From NCBI GenBank assembly GCA_001599755.1, contig BCHX01000005.1:3034409-3098408 (forward strand): a stretch of DNA of 64,000 nt, read 5' to 3'. Below the pieces are notes generated by a model. The model was not told where the DNA came from, searched no databases, and was given only the letters and a program-made list of their open reading frames with translations. This document shows positions 44,226-56,113 of the stretch, one piece after another. The translations under genes were made by a program, and so were the position numbers. The stretch is from Gliomastix tumulicola (Eukaryota; Ascomycota; Sordariomycetes; Hypocreales; Bionectriaceae). How positions within the stretch are numbered: the first letter of the stretch is position 1; every line of letters begins with the position of its first letter.

Positions 44226-44585
44226 ACTAAATAAGTAGTGAAATACCTAGCACCCTTCCTCGCTCCTTTGAGAATTGGGGTAGCCTCTTCTGTTGTGCCA
44301 TTAAGACTATGGTATATCTAGGGGCAATCTTTTGCGGTTGGGGACGCATATCATCTTTCCTGCGACTTTGACTACTGGTAGGCATAGGCATGTACAGGCC
44401 ATACATGGGAATCATAGTATATTCTCAAGCGAGCCCCCGCCTATGCTCCAAGAAGTGATTTTATGCCCCTCGCCTCAGATCAACCTGCACCGCCTCTTCA
44501 TCCATCACACATATCACTACGCACACGGGAGGGAACTCCTATTTACTACACTCGATTTCGTATTCACGTAGCTACATAAGTCTCT

Positions 44586-45725
44586 TCAAAGCTTAGAGGG
44601 TCCAGCGTTAGCGAGGACAAGGCTGGCCACACCACTAGCCGCAACAGGCGTCACGAGGTTGTCCTTGGCAGCCTGGAAAGCCCTGAGAGGCCCCTCGCCA
44701 GTCTTTCCGGGCCAGCTCCCCGAGCTAGCAAAACTGTTGGCCACGCAGTTGCGGCCGAGGAAGGCGGCGCAGTTGGTCAGGTTGACCGAGTTGAATACCG
44801 AGTTGGCCGAGGCGCTCTCGGCGGTCATGGGCTGGGAGACGGAGGAGAAGGCGTTGCCCTCAATCAGGGTGCTGGCCTGGTTGTAGATGTCGAAGGCGTG
44901 GCCCTTCATGTTGAGGAAGTAGTTGTTGGTGGCCTGGAAGGTGACCCCAACGGTGCCGTCACCGACCTTGGGCGCGCGGCCGGACACGTCGTGGAGGTAG
45001 TTGCGGTCAAAGGTGATGCGGTCGCCGTTGCCGTAGAACATCATGGTCCAGTAGTGCTGCCCGTTGCAGGAGGCCGAGCTGGACGTGCGCCCGTCGAACT
45101 CGCTGTTGGAGATGGTCGCGCGGACGGCGTTGTAGTGGGTGACGATGAACATGCGGCCCGTGGTCGAGAACTTCATGTGGTCGACCCAGACGCCGTTGTT
45201 GTTGCCCTGGAAGTCGAGCGCGTCGCCGCCCCAGACGACGGCAGGGTTGAGCTGCTTGATCTCGATGCCCTGGATGATGACGTTGCTGGCACCGCTGACG
45301 AGCGACAGGCCCTTGCCCTTGAGAACGCCCTTGCGGTTGTTGCTGATGATGGACTTGTTGCTGCCGACCTTGAGAGCCGTGGGGCCCGCCGTGTCGTAGT
45401 TGACGGTAGCAGCCACGTTGTCGGAGCCGCCGCACGACAGAGTCCCGAGGTAGAGCTGACCGCCGTTGTTGGCACTGCACGAGATGCGGTCACAGCCGGC
45501 GCCCGAGGCTCGGGTGCCCGTGAAGTCCCACTCGCGGTCGATGTTGATCACGCGGGCCGTGCTGTCGGAGAGCCAGGAGGTGAGCTCGGTGATCGAGCTG
45601 GGGGTCTGGATGGACGCAGAGCCGCCGCCGGTGACGCCCTTTGCGAAGCCATAGGGGGTTCCCTTGGCCTGGGCCGAGGCTGAAGTCACGAGGACAGAGA
45701 CGAGGGCGGCGATGGAGAAGTGCAT
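44586..45725 (-). CDS. Pectin lyase (PL1 family)
   Basis: 379-residue single-exon secreted enzyme. The start at 45725 gives a clean signal peptide (MHFSIAALVSVLVTSASAQ); the upstream in-frame ATG at 45785 lies only about 10 bp from the TATATA at 45793-45798, so it is unlikely to be in the mRNA with normal initiation. The parallel beta-helix has the family blocks TPYGFAKGVTGGG, SNKSIISNNRKGVLKGKGL, VIIQGIEIKQLNP, VWGGDALDF, WVDHMKF, CNGQHYWTMMFYG and catalytic Arg in SGRAPK. It cleaves methyl-esterified homogalacturonan by beta-elimination in plant cell walls, which fits a plant-associated lifestyle. Confidence 0.9.
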   Translation of the reverse strand: MHFSIAALVSVLVTSASAQAKGTPYGFAKGVTGGGSASIQTPSSITELTSWLSDSTARVINIDREWDFTGTRASGAGCDRISCSANNGGQLYLGTLSCGGSDNVAATVNYDTAGPTALKVGSNKSIISNNRKGVLKGKGLSLVSGASNVIIQGIEIKQLNPAVVWGGDALDFQGNNNGVWVDHMKFSTTGRMFIVTHYNAVRATISNSEFDGRTSSSASCNGQHYWTMMFYGNGDRITFDRNYLHDVSGRAPKVGDGTVGVTFQATNNYFLNMKGHAFDIYNQASTLIEGNAFSSVSQPMTAESASANSVFNSVNLTNCAAFLGRNCVANSFASSGSWPGKTGEGPLRAFQAAKDNLVTPVAASGVASLVLANAGPSKL

Positions 45726-47062
45726 GGTGAGATGGTGAACTGGTTCCTGGTGAGGCAAGTTGAAGCTCAACTCTCCGGCTGCCATGGCTAGCTATATATG
45801 TTTCTTCCCGTGGTACCTCTCGTCTATCAATCTGAACATGTTTCAGGCCACTGGCAACTGCCGTGGTCCGGCAACATCGGCATGACCAAGGAAGCCACAA
45901 TGAGATACCCCAGACGAGGGTCTTTCTGTCCTTGGCTTCAATACAATGAACTCGTGTTGGCATGTTCCATACCACCGGGCGCGGCCTGGAACTCGCTTGG
46001 CATTGGATCTCGGCGGTCTATCGCCCGTTTCTCAAACAGGACACAAGGCCGGGGTGCTGTTTCGAAACATTTAGTCTTCTGGGTAGGCGGCAGATTCAGG
46101 TTGTCAAGGATCCTCGGGAAACGAGGTCCACAACGCGAGCCTCTCGTGTTCTTTCCGAAGAGAAGCAGCGGACATTACTCCACCAATCGTGACATGGACC
46201 TCCGATGCTTCGTCAACATGATCAGAGTCCGACGGTTATTATATACATGCGATATTAGGCTTGGGTAGTATAACATCGTGCTTGCCTACGTCCATTATGC
46301 GTCGACCCTCAAACCGCCGTGTCCGGTCGCCTGGAGTCTCGTCGAAGACTGCATTCCTGCCGCGCGTCACCAGGTCGAGCACCAAAGCACCCACCAAGGC
46401 ACTGCAGGGATCGCTGTAGACAGCATAGAAATACAACGATCCATGACCCCTCCGTTTCCCAACCCTCATGCAACACACGATTCCGAACTGAAAAGTTTCT
46501 ATTATCCGATTGAGCCATTCTAACAGCGATGATCCGGATAGTTCCAACCCATGACATACATCCATTAAACCCCGGAGGCTGATCCTCCACCCTGCAGATG
46601 AGGCGGGACAGACCTGCAGTCCCTGCAAGAACTGTTTCCACTTTGAGTAATCCTGTCGCTTCAAGTCCCACCATGTTATTTGTTTCCAGGCCTATGAGGC
46701 TGCTCCGCACATCTTGCTCGCGATGAGATCACCCGAGAGACGGGTGATTCAAGTTTATGGCTCCTATTACCCCAGATCATCCATCTCCCTACGCAATGAA
46801 CAGACTTGTCTTGCGCTTGACGTCGAGTAGCCATCAGAGTCGCCCTCTAAGAGGCCCCAACATACCCTAAAGAAAGGGGAACGGATGTGACCGGCCTACC
46901 TAGTTCTTCAAACATGCCCCTCTATTCTCTCTTTAAGCATTTATTCTAGCTCGAGTTATCATTGTTTTCTTTGCTAATATCTCATTCTCTTCCATCAGAG
47001 CTAACGCCCTTGATCGCGGCAGTATTTGACCTTGACCTAGCTAGTCTGCACCCCCGTGTCAT
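45726..47062. other. Intergenic region of about 1.3 kb
   Basis: Pectin-lyase promoter on the left (TATATA, minus strand, 45793-45798) and the 3' UTR of the MFS gene on the right. ORFs between are short and without domains. Confidence 0.45.
45793..45798 (-). promoter_or_regulatory. TATA box of the pectin lyase gene
   Basis: TATATA 68 bp upstream of the preferred start codon; its position decides between the two possible starts. Confidence 0.45.
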
Positions 47063-48808
47063 TTACAATTTGAACAAGGTGACATTCTCTCCAGATTCGC
47101 GCAGCTTCCGGTTTTCCCTGGTGAGCATCCACTTCATGACCATGCAAGTGAGAACCGACACAGCCGAAGAGGCCATCATCAGGATATTGGCCATGATGTA
47201 GCGTGGCCCATCTCCCGCCGGAAAGAAGTACGGGCTCCAGATATTTCCCAGCTGGCTGAGAAGATTGATAATGGCCGTGGCGGCCGCTCGCTTTTCCGGT
47301 GTCTGATTCAGCGTAGAGCTGGCCCAGCTCAGAACCATGGCGTTGGACGAGAAGCAGCCGCAGATGTACAAGAAGGCCGAGACATAGCGCGCGGCGTTGT
47401 TCAGCGTGGCCACGGATATGATGAAGCCAATGCAGGCGACTCCTTGGGGCACGGAGATATGGAAACCTCGATCTTGGTTTCGGTCACTGGACCATGCTGT
47501 CATGAAAGCAACAAAGGTAGCCAGGAGGTAAGGAGGTGCCGTCAGAACCAAGGTGAGGGTTCGATCGCCGAGGTTGAACCCCTTGACGATGCTGGGGAAG
47601 AAGTTGTTGAAACCGTAGGCGCTGTGGTTTGCCGTGAGCATCGCAACCTTTGTCGACTCCGTTAGCGCTCGTCAAAAAGGGGACAATGACTGATATGATA
47701 TGATATGATATAACTAGATCTAGATGGACTTACAAATACCCAGGTTTTGGGATCCTTGACAGCTAATAGAAGTCCAGTCCAGACAGTGTTCTCGGCCTCT
47801 GGGAGAGAGACGCGGTCTCTTTCAATGCGATGCACGGCAATCGCCTGCTCCTGCTCACTGAGAAGCCACCTGGCAACACCAGTATTCTGGCCCGGAAAGT
47901 CAGGCAGGAGAAACACGGCCAGTATAGCGGCAGCAAAGCTCCCGGCGCCCTCAATGATGAACAGCCACTGCCATCCGGCGAGTCCTCTGACGCCCTCCAG
48001 GCCGTCAAAGACTCCGGCTGCGATGAGACCAGAGAACGCAGTGGCCAGGAGCACGCCGGAGTAGAGGACGGCCGTCCGTCGGGCGAGCTCCTTGCTGGGG
48101 TACCAGCAGCTGAGCAGGTACATGGCGCCGGGGAAGAACGGCGCCTCAGCAACACCGAGGAAGAAGCGGATGACGATGAGGTGCGTGTAGTTTCCGGCGC
48201 TTGCCGTGGCGGCTGAGACGACGGACCACATGCCGGTCCAGAAAGGGATGTAGAGCGAGGGTCGGGTTCGGGTGAGGAGCATGTTGCTGTTTTTGGAGAG
48301 GTCAGTAAAAAAAAAGCAAGCTCTTACATCGGGGCACTCAACTCAATCAAGGTATCTTGGGGGATCTGGCCACATACCTGGGAAGCTGCATGAGCATGTA
48401 GCCAACGTTTAGGATCGACACGGCAACATTGAACTGATTCCCAGTGAGACCCAGGTCTGCTTCGAAGGAGCTGAGTCTCGCCTGTCTGTATATGGCATGA
48501 GTTAGCCTTGAGCCATCCACCACCTACCTCCGACTCTTAGACGTGCGTGCAATCACATACGCGATGTTGTTCCGGTCGAGGTAGTTGAAGAGGTACAACA
48601 GCCACACCATCGGGACCAAAGTCAGGTCCAACTTGCGCACCAGCTTCTTCTCAGCAATGTCGTAGTCCTCATTTGTCATTCCCAGGTCGTTGTTGGGGAC
48701 AATTGCACTATCCGCTCCGATCTTCTCTGGATGACCCCCATCGTCGAAATGCTCCGAAGCGAGCGTGCCATCCTGCTTGGGGTCTTTCTCGGTCGCTGCG
48801 CTTGCCAT
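47063..48808 (-). CDS. MFS anion:cation symporter, allantoate permease (Dal5) family
   Basis: Four exons (48808-48561, 48485-48378, 48286-47734, 47647-47063) give 497 residues with about 12 membrane segments. Family signatures include KLDLTLVPMVWLLYLFNYLDRNNIA, ARLSSFEADLGLTGNQFN, GVAEAPFFPGAMYLLSCWYPSKELARRTA, GWQWLFIIEG and AAATAIINLLSQLGNIWSPYFFP. Dal5/Tna1-type carriers import allantoate, nicotinate, ureidosuccinate, pantothenate or other small organic anions. The third intron (47733-47648) carries a pentanucleotide microsatellite at about 47691-47712. It lies downstream of, and in the same orientation as, the Zn2Cys6 gene, which may control it. Confidence 0.88.
47691..47712. repeat. Pentanucleotide microsatellite in an intron
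   Basis: (TGATA)n, four copies, inside the third intron of the MFS gene; it lies between splice sites and need not affect the protein. Confidence 0.6.
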
Positions 48809-49448
48809 CTTGCTCACGGTGGAAGGTGTGTTTGTCAAGGAAGGATGAAACGACGCGTTTGGAACGAGGTGAAAGCACACAGACTGCCTGACGAGAGACA
48901 TAAGAGGTTCCAAGACAACAACAAAGGCCGGCCGATGTCTGGCAAGTTATACAATCTCTAACTTACACTCCGTGCCGAACTCCAATCTCAGAAAGTGCTA
49001 AGAGACGAGCAATAGTTGGAGTCCTTCCCCACGGCTGCCCCCGCACCCCACAAGATCGCAAGTGAAAGCAGCTGACTCGCGTCCAAGACGGGAGAGCCGG
49101 CTTTCACGGAGAGCTCCAGGGGGCACGGAGTACTCCAGGATCTGGCCAGGCCCAATAGGATGACGGTGATTTACTACTGCCCCCACAGCCACAGTTGCCT
49201 AGATTGCGATTGGAACGCCAGGAGATGACTCTGGAGGGGTCCAGACCATTGACTGACTACACCCTACATACACATCGAGTTCACAGGGGGGCAAATGTCA
49301 ATGGGTTTCATTGAGGAAACATGAAAGTCTCTAGTATTCTGCATTGTTGTTAATAATGATGGAGCAACATTCTGCAAGCTTGTCCCCGAATCGGAGCGCT
49401 CCTTGTGCGGAGAATAGGGGAGGCAACCGGGGCGGTCCAGCCACTATC
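48809..49448. other. Intergenic region, MFS promoter and TF 3' UTR
   Basis: 640 bp between tandem minus-strand genes. Nothing else is seen. Confidence 0.45.
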
Positions 49449-52072
49449 CTAGGGCATCAATAAGGGATCTGTGTCCTCTAGCGGAAAGCTCCAGCCGAAT
49501 TCTGACCGCCCAAAATCGGCCAGAAAACTCTCAATCTCCGAGTCAAAGGTGATGCTCTGCTGCTCTGCCATGTCTCCCGCCGCCTGGACACTCTGCCAGG
49601 CGCTATCATCATAGAAGCGCGCGTCTTCTGAGACGATTTCGCCACCACCACCACCACTACTACCACTGGCCATAGGATCTAGTAGCGCCGCCGAGGGCGT
49701 TTGGGCGTTCTCGGGCATCTGCTCTCGATATGCTGTCATCTCCAATCCGGACTCATCGAATGTTGTCGACGTATCGGCAACCTGGGACAGGCGAGGTTGT
49801 TTGGCAGGTCCTTCTCGCGTATACAGTCTCTGGATGGTGAAGTCAGCGGCCGAGTCGAAGCTTTTCCGTCCCATCTTCGCGGACGGCCACCACTCTCCGC
49901 CTATGGTGAGCAGGGTCGAGCAGATGCGCAAGCTCCGGGAGGCTGCGGTCGCGTTCACCCGTTGTCGGACGTACTCGGATGTCCAATACGAGTAGATGAG
50001 CGTGGCCCCCGCCGCGAAGATATTCTGCACGGCCCGCCACCCATGATGTAGCCCGTGTAGATCGTGGAGTTGCTGGTAATCCTGTAGTATCTGTGACGCA
50101 TTGTCGAAGCAGATCTGTAGGGCTTCTTGGCTGGGATTCCGGATGACTTGTGAAGGTTGGAAGAGAAGGACCATGGTCGTATGGTAGAGCACCTTCAACT
50201 TGAGTCTCCATATCTGAGCTTGACGGCTGTCCAGGCCTGCATAGTCGAACGTCTCTTGCGCTAGCGTCTCGTTCCAGAGAAGCAGTTCCCTCTGGATCCG
50301 CATCTGATGTGTTTGCAGGTTTGCTGGCCGGGGAAACCAGCTCGAAGGGCCTGGGAGATGATAGAGATGGAGTTTTATATCGGACACGATCTGGTCGAGT
50401 TTGTAACGATGGTTCGAATATTGCGCCACAGCTGCTGAAAACTGGCCTAGAAAGCCGGTATCACCTGTAAGTTCCAGAGGTAAGGGTCCGGGGAGCTTCA
50501 CATCGAACGTTTCGTCTCGGAACCCGAGCGGCCTGCCCTGTATGGAGGACACAGATCTGTATATGTATGTTTTAGTTTGCCAAAGAATCCGAAATAAACA
50601 TCCCTTGGTCGGAACAGCATACCTATCTAGCGAGTATATCGTAAAGAAGATAAAACGCTGGATTTGTCCCAGTGTTGGATCGATCTGATCCTGCTCCCGG
50701 GGCTCACGATGTATCCCCAGCTCGACGCAATGAGCCAATGCTAGATGGATCAAGGTCCAGAGTTTGATTTCGCCCGGCGTCAACATGCTGTGGACGACGA
50801 GCATCACTAGTGCCTGGAGGGACGGCAGTGACAGCTCTGAAAAGGCGGACTGGGAGAAGAACATGGCGGCTCGGTAGAACTTCTCGGGGGAAAATTCGTA
50901 AATCCGACTGCGAACCTTGGCGATGGCGGCAATATTGAAGATCATGAAGAAGATAAAGGCGACGACGGGCATCGAGATGACACTTTCCTCGATCTGGCCA
51001 ACGACGATCGTTCTGCCGTTCCATAGAAAGGGCGGCGTCGCACGCGGCCAGCCGTTCGCGTACGGGTCGGTATCATCGCTGAAGACACAAGAGTACAGAG
51101 CCTCGAGAGCGCTCATCAGAGAAGGCGGGTCGAGGACAGGATGATCCGGGTGAACCCAGCGAATATAGGATTGAAGAAGCATCAAAGCATCGTCCTTTCG
51201 TGGCAGCTCCTGCCTGAGAATGGCAAGCAGGGACTTGAAGTGCTGTTCCGATGCATCTCTCTGCGCATCTGGCCATCCGAACCGCGTGCTACGAAGCGTT
51301 CCGTCGTCTGCAGTGAAGGTAGTAGTAGTCTGGGGGGTCGATCCCGCACTAGAAGGCGACGCTCCGATCAAGCTGGCAAATAGGACCCCCGAGCTGGAGC
51401 CGAGGTAGTGTTTCTGCGGGGAGTCGGAGTTAAGGGAGAGCATTCCGAGATTCACGGCGACGGAGTGAGCTTTCTCTGGGAAAGTGCTGTCATCACCGCC
51501 AGCTTCTTCGGCCGTTCTCTTCCGCGACGACTGCGAGGAGAGGTCGGGATCGAACGTCTGGGCTCTCGACGTGACACTCGCGCTCCGAGTCGACCCGACG
51601 ATGATGGTGTCCTCGTCGGCCTCCCTGTCGACGGACTCGGTGCTTGCTTCTACCTTCGGACCTGCCTCCAGGTCGACTTCCGGCGCATGCTTTCTAATGA
51701 TGTCCTCGAGCCATTGTATCCTTGCTCGAGCAGCGTTGGCGAAGCTTTCATCACAGAAAAAAAGGGGTCAGACTTGCTTCTTATCTCCAACGTAGATGAT
51801 ACGAGCAGAAGCCACGGGCCAAAAAGGGGGAATACTCACTTTCTGGGTATGAGAATGCTGGAGTCTTGGCTGTCGACGTCGATGCAGACCTCACCGGCCT
51901 TTGTGCAGTTTGTGCATGCAGGGACCTGGCTGTCACACTGGGGGATCATTATCAGCATGGCGCCACTTTGCCCATGTCCAATCAGCGTGCGTGTAAATAC
52001 CTTGACGCGCCTCAGCCTGCAGCGTCGACAGGCGAGACGGACTTTCTTCGGAGGAGCCGATGGCGGAGGCAT
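49449..52072 (-). CDS. Zn2Cys6 transcription factor with fungal-specific TF domain
   Basis: Four exons (52072-52001, 51937-51840, 51744-50623, 50556-49449) join in frame to 799 residues. Cys15, 18, 25, 32, 35 and 42 form a C-x2-C-x6-C-x6-C-x2-C-x6-C cluster, split by the first intron after VK, a conserved intron position in this family. A short coiled-coil-like linker (ARARIQWLEDIIRKH) follows, then a fungal_trans domain (LLQSYIRWVHPDHPVL, KVRSRIYEFSPEKFYRAAMFF, HCVELGIHRE, FFTIYSLDRSVSSIQGRPLGFRDE). The 66-bp third intron (50622-50557) is itself open, but splicing restores the SLDR-SVSSIQGRP signature. Likely local regulator of the adjacent transport and catabolic genes. Confidence 0.87.
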
Positions 52073-52536
52073 CCTCGTTTGGGTCCTGGGCCCAGAATTG
52101 GGTATAAATATGCAAGATCGGGAGCAAGCCGTGTTTCTCCAATGTCAGCAAAACTCGATTGCAAAAGCGGAGGGCAGGGTTCAAGTGGGAGAGATCGAGC
52201 AGCTGCTCCGCTAACAAAGTGGGTGGAAGGGGGGAAGAAGGAGGATGGCCTCGAAGTTCTCCGACTTCTTCTGACTTCTGGGGTAAACATGAACGGCTCA
52301 TTGTGGGGTTTCTTCGGCAGAAAGCCGAAGTCAGACCGAGTCATGTCCAGCAGCCCATCCTTCGTTAGCCAAAGCTTCACTCCCTGCGAAAGGACACCAG
52401 GTGACGGACGGCGGTGTACCTTGGACATTTTTTATGTGCACTAGGACTCATGCGTTTCTCTATTGTGGGAGTGCTTGCTTGCTTATTCTTAGTTTCATAC
52501 ATGAACCAAGCAACTATTACTCGATGCTCAACCAGC
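52073..52536. other. Intergenic region
   Basis: 464 bp, promoter of the regulator and 3' UTR of the mitochondrial carrier. No gene is seen. Confidence 0.45.
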
Positions 52537-53490
52537 TCAAAGGATGTACCCCGTGCCGTCCTTGTTGCGATGTTGTCTCTGTAACATGCCCGACACTGCT
52601 TCATATATCGAGAAACTCAAGGCTCCGGAAACACTCAGTCTAATCAATCTCGGTGTTGTCCCCTTCCACAGTCCCCTGATGCCCGACGACCGCAGCGTCA
52701 CCGCGACTGTCTCGAGGGTCCCAGGTCGAACGCCATCGCTTTGTGCGGACTGCATGTGCGTCTTGACCGTGTCAAATGGCATGGTGGCATAGACCGTGAT
52801 TATTCCCGCCGCGGCTCCGGCAACAGGCGCGACAGCACTTTTGTTCAGAACCGGCTGTATGAGGTCGTGGATTGCGTTGTAGCTGGTGAAGCGAACAAGT
52901 GCGTTCGACCCCTGCTTCAGCATGACCGGCACTATCCCTCGATAGAAGCCGCGTATCCCGTCTGCGGAAATAATGGCTCGTAGTGCGTCGCCTGTCGACT
53001 TGAATTGACGGCTACCAGCACGATCTTGGACAATCTTTGTCTTGATGCTTTCCCCAGGCGTCACGACGGTAACACTCTCTGCTACGCCTGCTACTACTCC
53101 TGCCAGCATGTTCGACAGACTGGTCGTCTTTCCCGTCTTGGGGTCGGTCGGAAGCTTTTGTCGGATGGAATCAAAGGTGAGGAAGCGGACACCGGCTTTG
53201 GACGCATTCGACAGGCAAAACACGCCCGCGCCGCTGTACAAGACCCCGACGCCATTTGATCTGACAGTCGTGATAAGGAGCCGTAGCGGGGAGACCGGCG
53301 CGCTGAGCTGCTGTTTTCGAGTCTTGATGTACTCGGTAGGGTACTTTGGGTGCAGTTGGCGTCAGCAGTTGGAACTCCCCGGCACGATTTGCTGAGTGCT
53401 TACAGTGATGAGACTCTCAACGCCTCCGGCAGCGGCGCCCGAGATGACAGACTGCAACGGCGTAGGCGCTGCGGCCTTTTCCCGTCCCAT
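52537..53490 (-). CDS. Mitochondrial carrier, tricarboxylate (citrate) type
   Basis: Two exons (53490-53404, 53343-52537) give 297 residues, the standard SLC25 length. Three homologous repeats each carry a Px[D/E]xx[K/R] signature: YPTEYIKTRKQQ, TPGESIKTK and MPFDTVKTHMQ. The first two with Glu and the surrounding residues match the citrate/tricarboxylate transporter group (Ctp1/SLC25A1), which exchanges citrate for malate or isocitrate across the inner membrane. It is divergent from the amidohydrolase gene over 410 bp, suggesting co-regulation with catabolism of an organic acid. Confidence 0.88.
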
Positions 53491-53900
53491 CTTGTTGTAC
53501 CCGGCTGGATGATATAATAAAGACTTTGACGAGATAACGGGGAATTTCCTCAATAGCACTTCCTGGAGGACAGCCTCTTGACTTTCATCCACCTGGACGA
53601 CAGCGAGGCTGCCTACGTCCCCGGGGCGGTGCAGCCCTTTGAGTATTGCGGTGCCATCTGTGCTATGGTAACACGGTCAGCCGTCATTTCGATCTCCAAA
53701 TGGACCATCCTAAGACCACCCAAGAGGTCGGACTTGCCTCCGGGGACTGTTCCTGAGGTCGGGTCGGACTACTCCCGGGCTCTACTAGATCCATCGGAGC
53801 AGCCCGACCTCCACTTCTCCTTTGGGTTTCTTATACTCGGAGTCATCCACCGCCATTTCTTGCTAACCATGCATTCGAGCCAAGTCACTACGAAGCTACG
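53491..53900. promoter_or_regulatory. Divergent promoter of mitochondrial carrier and amidohydrolase
   Basis: 410 bp between divergent starts. The frame on the plus strand is open through it, but the amidohydrolase fold begins only at 53901, so it is treated as promoter. Confidence 0.4.
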
Positions 53901-54897
53901 ATGGCGGTCAAAACAAATGGTAGCGCATCTACGCTTTTCCCAAACGGGGGTTGGGACACACATCATCATATCTTTGACCGTAAGAGACGCAAACACCCCC
54001 CCTCAAAGGACACTCTCTCACAATACTATAGCGATTGCATTCCCCTACAACGCTCAGCGTCACCTGACTCCGCCAGCGGCCACGATCGAGCAATATGAGA
54101 CGTTCAAGAAGGACCTCGGCATCACAAAGTCCGTTCTCACCCACGGTCTTTCCTACGGGGATGACTGCTCATCCCTTGGGGCATTTGTCGGGCAGCTTGG
54201 CAAGCAGCAAACCTCGTCTGTGGCCGTCATCGACCCGGAGAAGACGACCGATGATGAGATATATCAGCTCAATGCCGCGGGTACGCGAGGCATACGACTG
54301 AACCTCTATCGATACGGTGCTATGGAGGACGTCGAGCTTCAGAAGAAGGCCCTGGATGCCCATGTCAAACGCTTGCAAAGCACAACTGTCAAGTGGAGCA
54401 TCGCCCTGACCACGATACGGACCGAAGCTTGGGATTCTCTTGAGACATTCATTCAGGACAATGTCGCCCAGTCTGGGATCTCACTGGTGACGGACCACTT
54501 TGCGTGCCTCAAGGCCCCCAGCATGCTTGCCCCGGAGTTCCGAGCCGATCCGACCCAACAGCCCGGCTTCCAAAGTATCATGCGCCTAGTCCGCGACGGC
54601 CATCTATGGGTAAAACTCAGCGCGCCGTACCGCGCAAGCGAACATGGTCCTCAATACGACGATCTCGAGTTCCTTGTTCGCGCGTTTCTGGATGCCAACA
54701 AGCATCGAGTTGTGTGGGGGAGCGACTGGCCTCACACGCCTAGGATGAAGACGCGGAGTCATGAGGAGGCCATGAAAGAGACGCCTTTCTTAGATATTGA
54801 TGACGAGAAATGGCTCCGGAGCTTGCGGAAGTGGCTTTCCGATGAGGAGTGGGATTTGTTGATGGTCCAAAACCCCAATGCCTTATATGGAAGATAA
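53901..54897 (+). CDS. Amidohydrolase-2 family hydrolase, PDC-lactonase-like
   Basis: Two exons (53901-53979, 54032-54897; 52-bp intron) give 314 residues. The TIM-barrel metal-dependent hydrolase begins WDTHHHIFDP with the metal-binding His21-x-His23; splicing yields the conserved HIFDPIAFPY. Later blocks are RGIRLNLYRYG, VTDHFACLKAP, WVKLSAPYR and VVWGSDWPHTP with the catalytic Asp. This pattern is that of 2-pyrone-4,6-dicarboxylate lactonase (LigI) and 4-sulfomuconolactonase relatives, which hydrolyse lactones in aromatic-ring degradation. The true substrate is unproven. A longer open frame from 53578 is rejected as start. Confidence 0.85.
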
Positions 54898-56113
54898 TTT
54901 GTCCCTGAGAAGTTCAAAAGGTGCACTGCAGGAGTTAGAAAATAGAGATGGTATCTTCACAACTGTGCTTTGGCATATGTTCACGTGCTTTGAATGGTCA
55001 CTAAGATGAATCATGCGCATACCGGCGTGCTAAGGGCAGTGGTAAGTCATTAATGCCCAGCGTGGTTCATTGCAGATGCCGGTCGACTAGAAGAGCAGAC
55101 TCACGTTGGAACTGACATGCATCCGTTACAAGCACTCAGGCAGCGGTGCTCCACGAGAGATCTCAGCATGCATAGCAGGACTCTTAGCTGCTGGGTCTTT
55201 ACTCGGGTATGCAGTTGATCCTGATACACATGTTCAACTCGCCCGCGCATGTGACTGCTCAGTCCCGAGTACTAAGACGGGCTGCTCCGAATACCACACC
55301 GTGGCTTCGGAGCGATCCAGCAGGCGATCCCAACAGCCAAGATATGAGATTCAGTCGTATATAGTGTCATTGCGGAGACGAACTGTGATGAAGCTGTAAT
55401 AAAGCCCTTTATACAATAGGTCTCAATGCTTCAGCGAACGGGGACTTATAAGAGCATTATAGCCACATGATGATTCAGCTCGAGCTGAGCAGCCTTTGCC
55501 AATATGGCATGTGCCTGCTGCCTATGCGGCAAATAAGCCTGACCGTCACGCAGACCAGGCGGAATGGCCCATATTCGAAGAGCCTGGCGGAGTATTCCTG
55601 TTTCCCTATCGGCCACGAGATTCCCTTGGTGCTGTTCCCAAATTGCGTGGGCTGTCATGAATAAATCTGATCCCCTCCCTACGGAAGCTGGCCGAACTTT
55701 TAACAAGGGTGCGTTGATCCACCCCCTGGTTCCCCAGCATCGGTAGAGTATGAAAGCCTTGGCCTAGTCAAATGACTCCCCCGTGGGGATGTTGTCCCCC
55801 ACAAGCCGACACGGTCTTCAAAATCGACTTGTGTATACCCCGCAGTCAAAGTGAAAGCATACGGAGGATGATTGGGTAATCCTCCCCAGCCCTCGACGGA
55901 AGTTGACCGGACGAAATGCCGTTGAGACAACGCAGCTGAGGTTGCGGGCTTCTATATAAGTCGACAGGAAGTCATCCCCAAAATTCAAAAGACTTCACCT
56001 TAAACCAGCAAGACCTTCCCTCTCTGTCGAGCTACTCTTGAGGAACTCTCATTCTACCCAAGGGCTTTTCAAAGAACGCTTTCCAGTTGCGTTGTGGCCT
56101 TCAAACGCTTGCC
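54898..56113. other. Intergenic region of about 1.2 kb
   Basis: No supported gene. A TATATAAG box at 55953-55960 lies about 154 bp upstream of the transporter start. Confidence 0.45.
55953..55960 (+). promoter_or_regulatory. TATA box of the sugar/quinate transporter
   Basis: TATATAAG about 154 bp upstream of the ATG at 56114, followed by a pyrimidine-rich leader. Confidence 0.5.

Larger units (their letters stand above)
43477..44585. other. Repeat-bearing intergenic region
   Basis: 1.1 kb with two degenerate tandem repeats (43667-43755 and 44052-44225), AT-rich spacer and no supported gene. Composition and decayed repeats suggest a repeat-induced-point-mutation-affected relic. Confidence 0.45.

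Noticed and set aside
44898..45683. 261-codon plus-strand frame over the pectin lyase gene
   Set aside because: Low-complexity Val/Ala/Asp antisense shadow of a recognised enzyme.
53578..53900. N-terminal extension of the amidohydrolase frame
   Set aside because: The extension does not look like the family and reads through a real intron; the start at 53901 with a 52-bp intron gives the conserved metal site.
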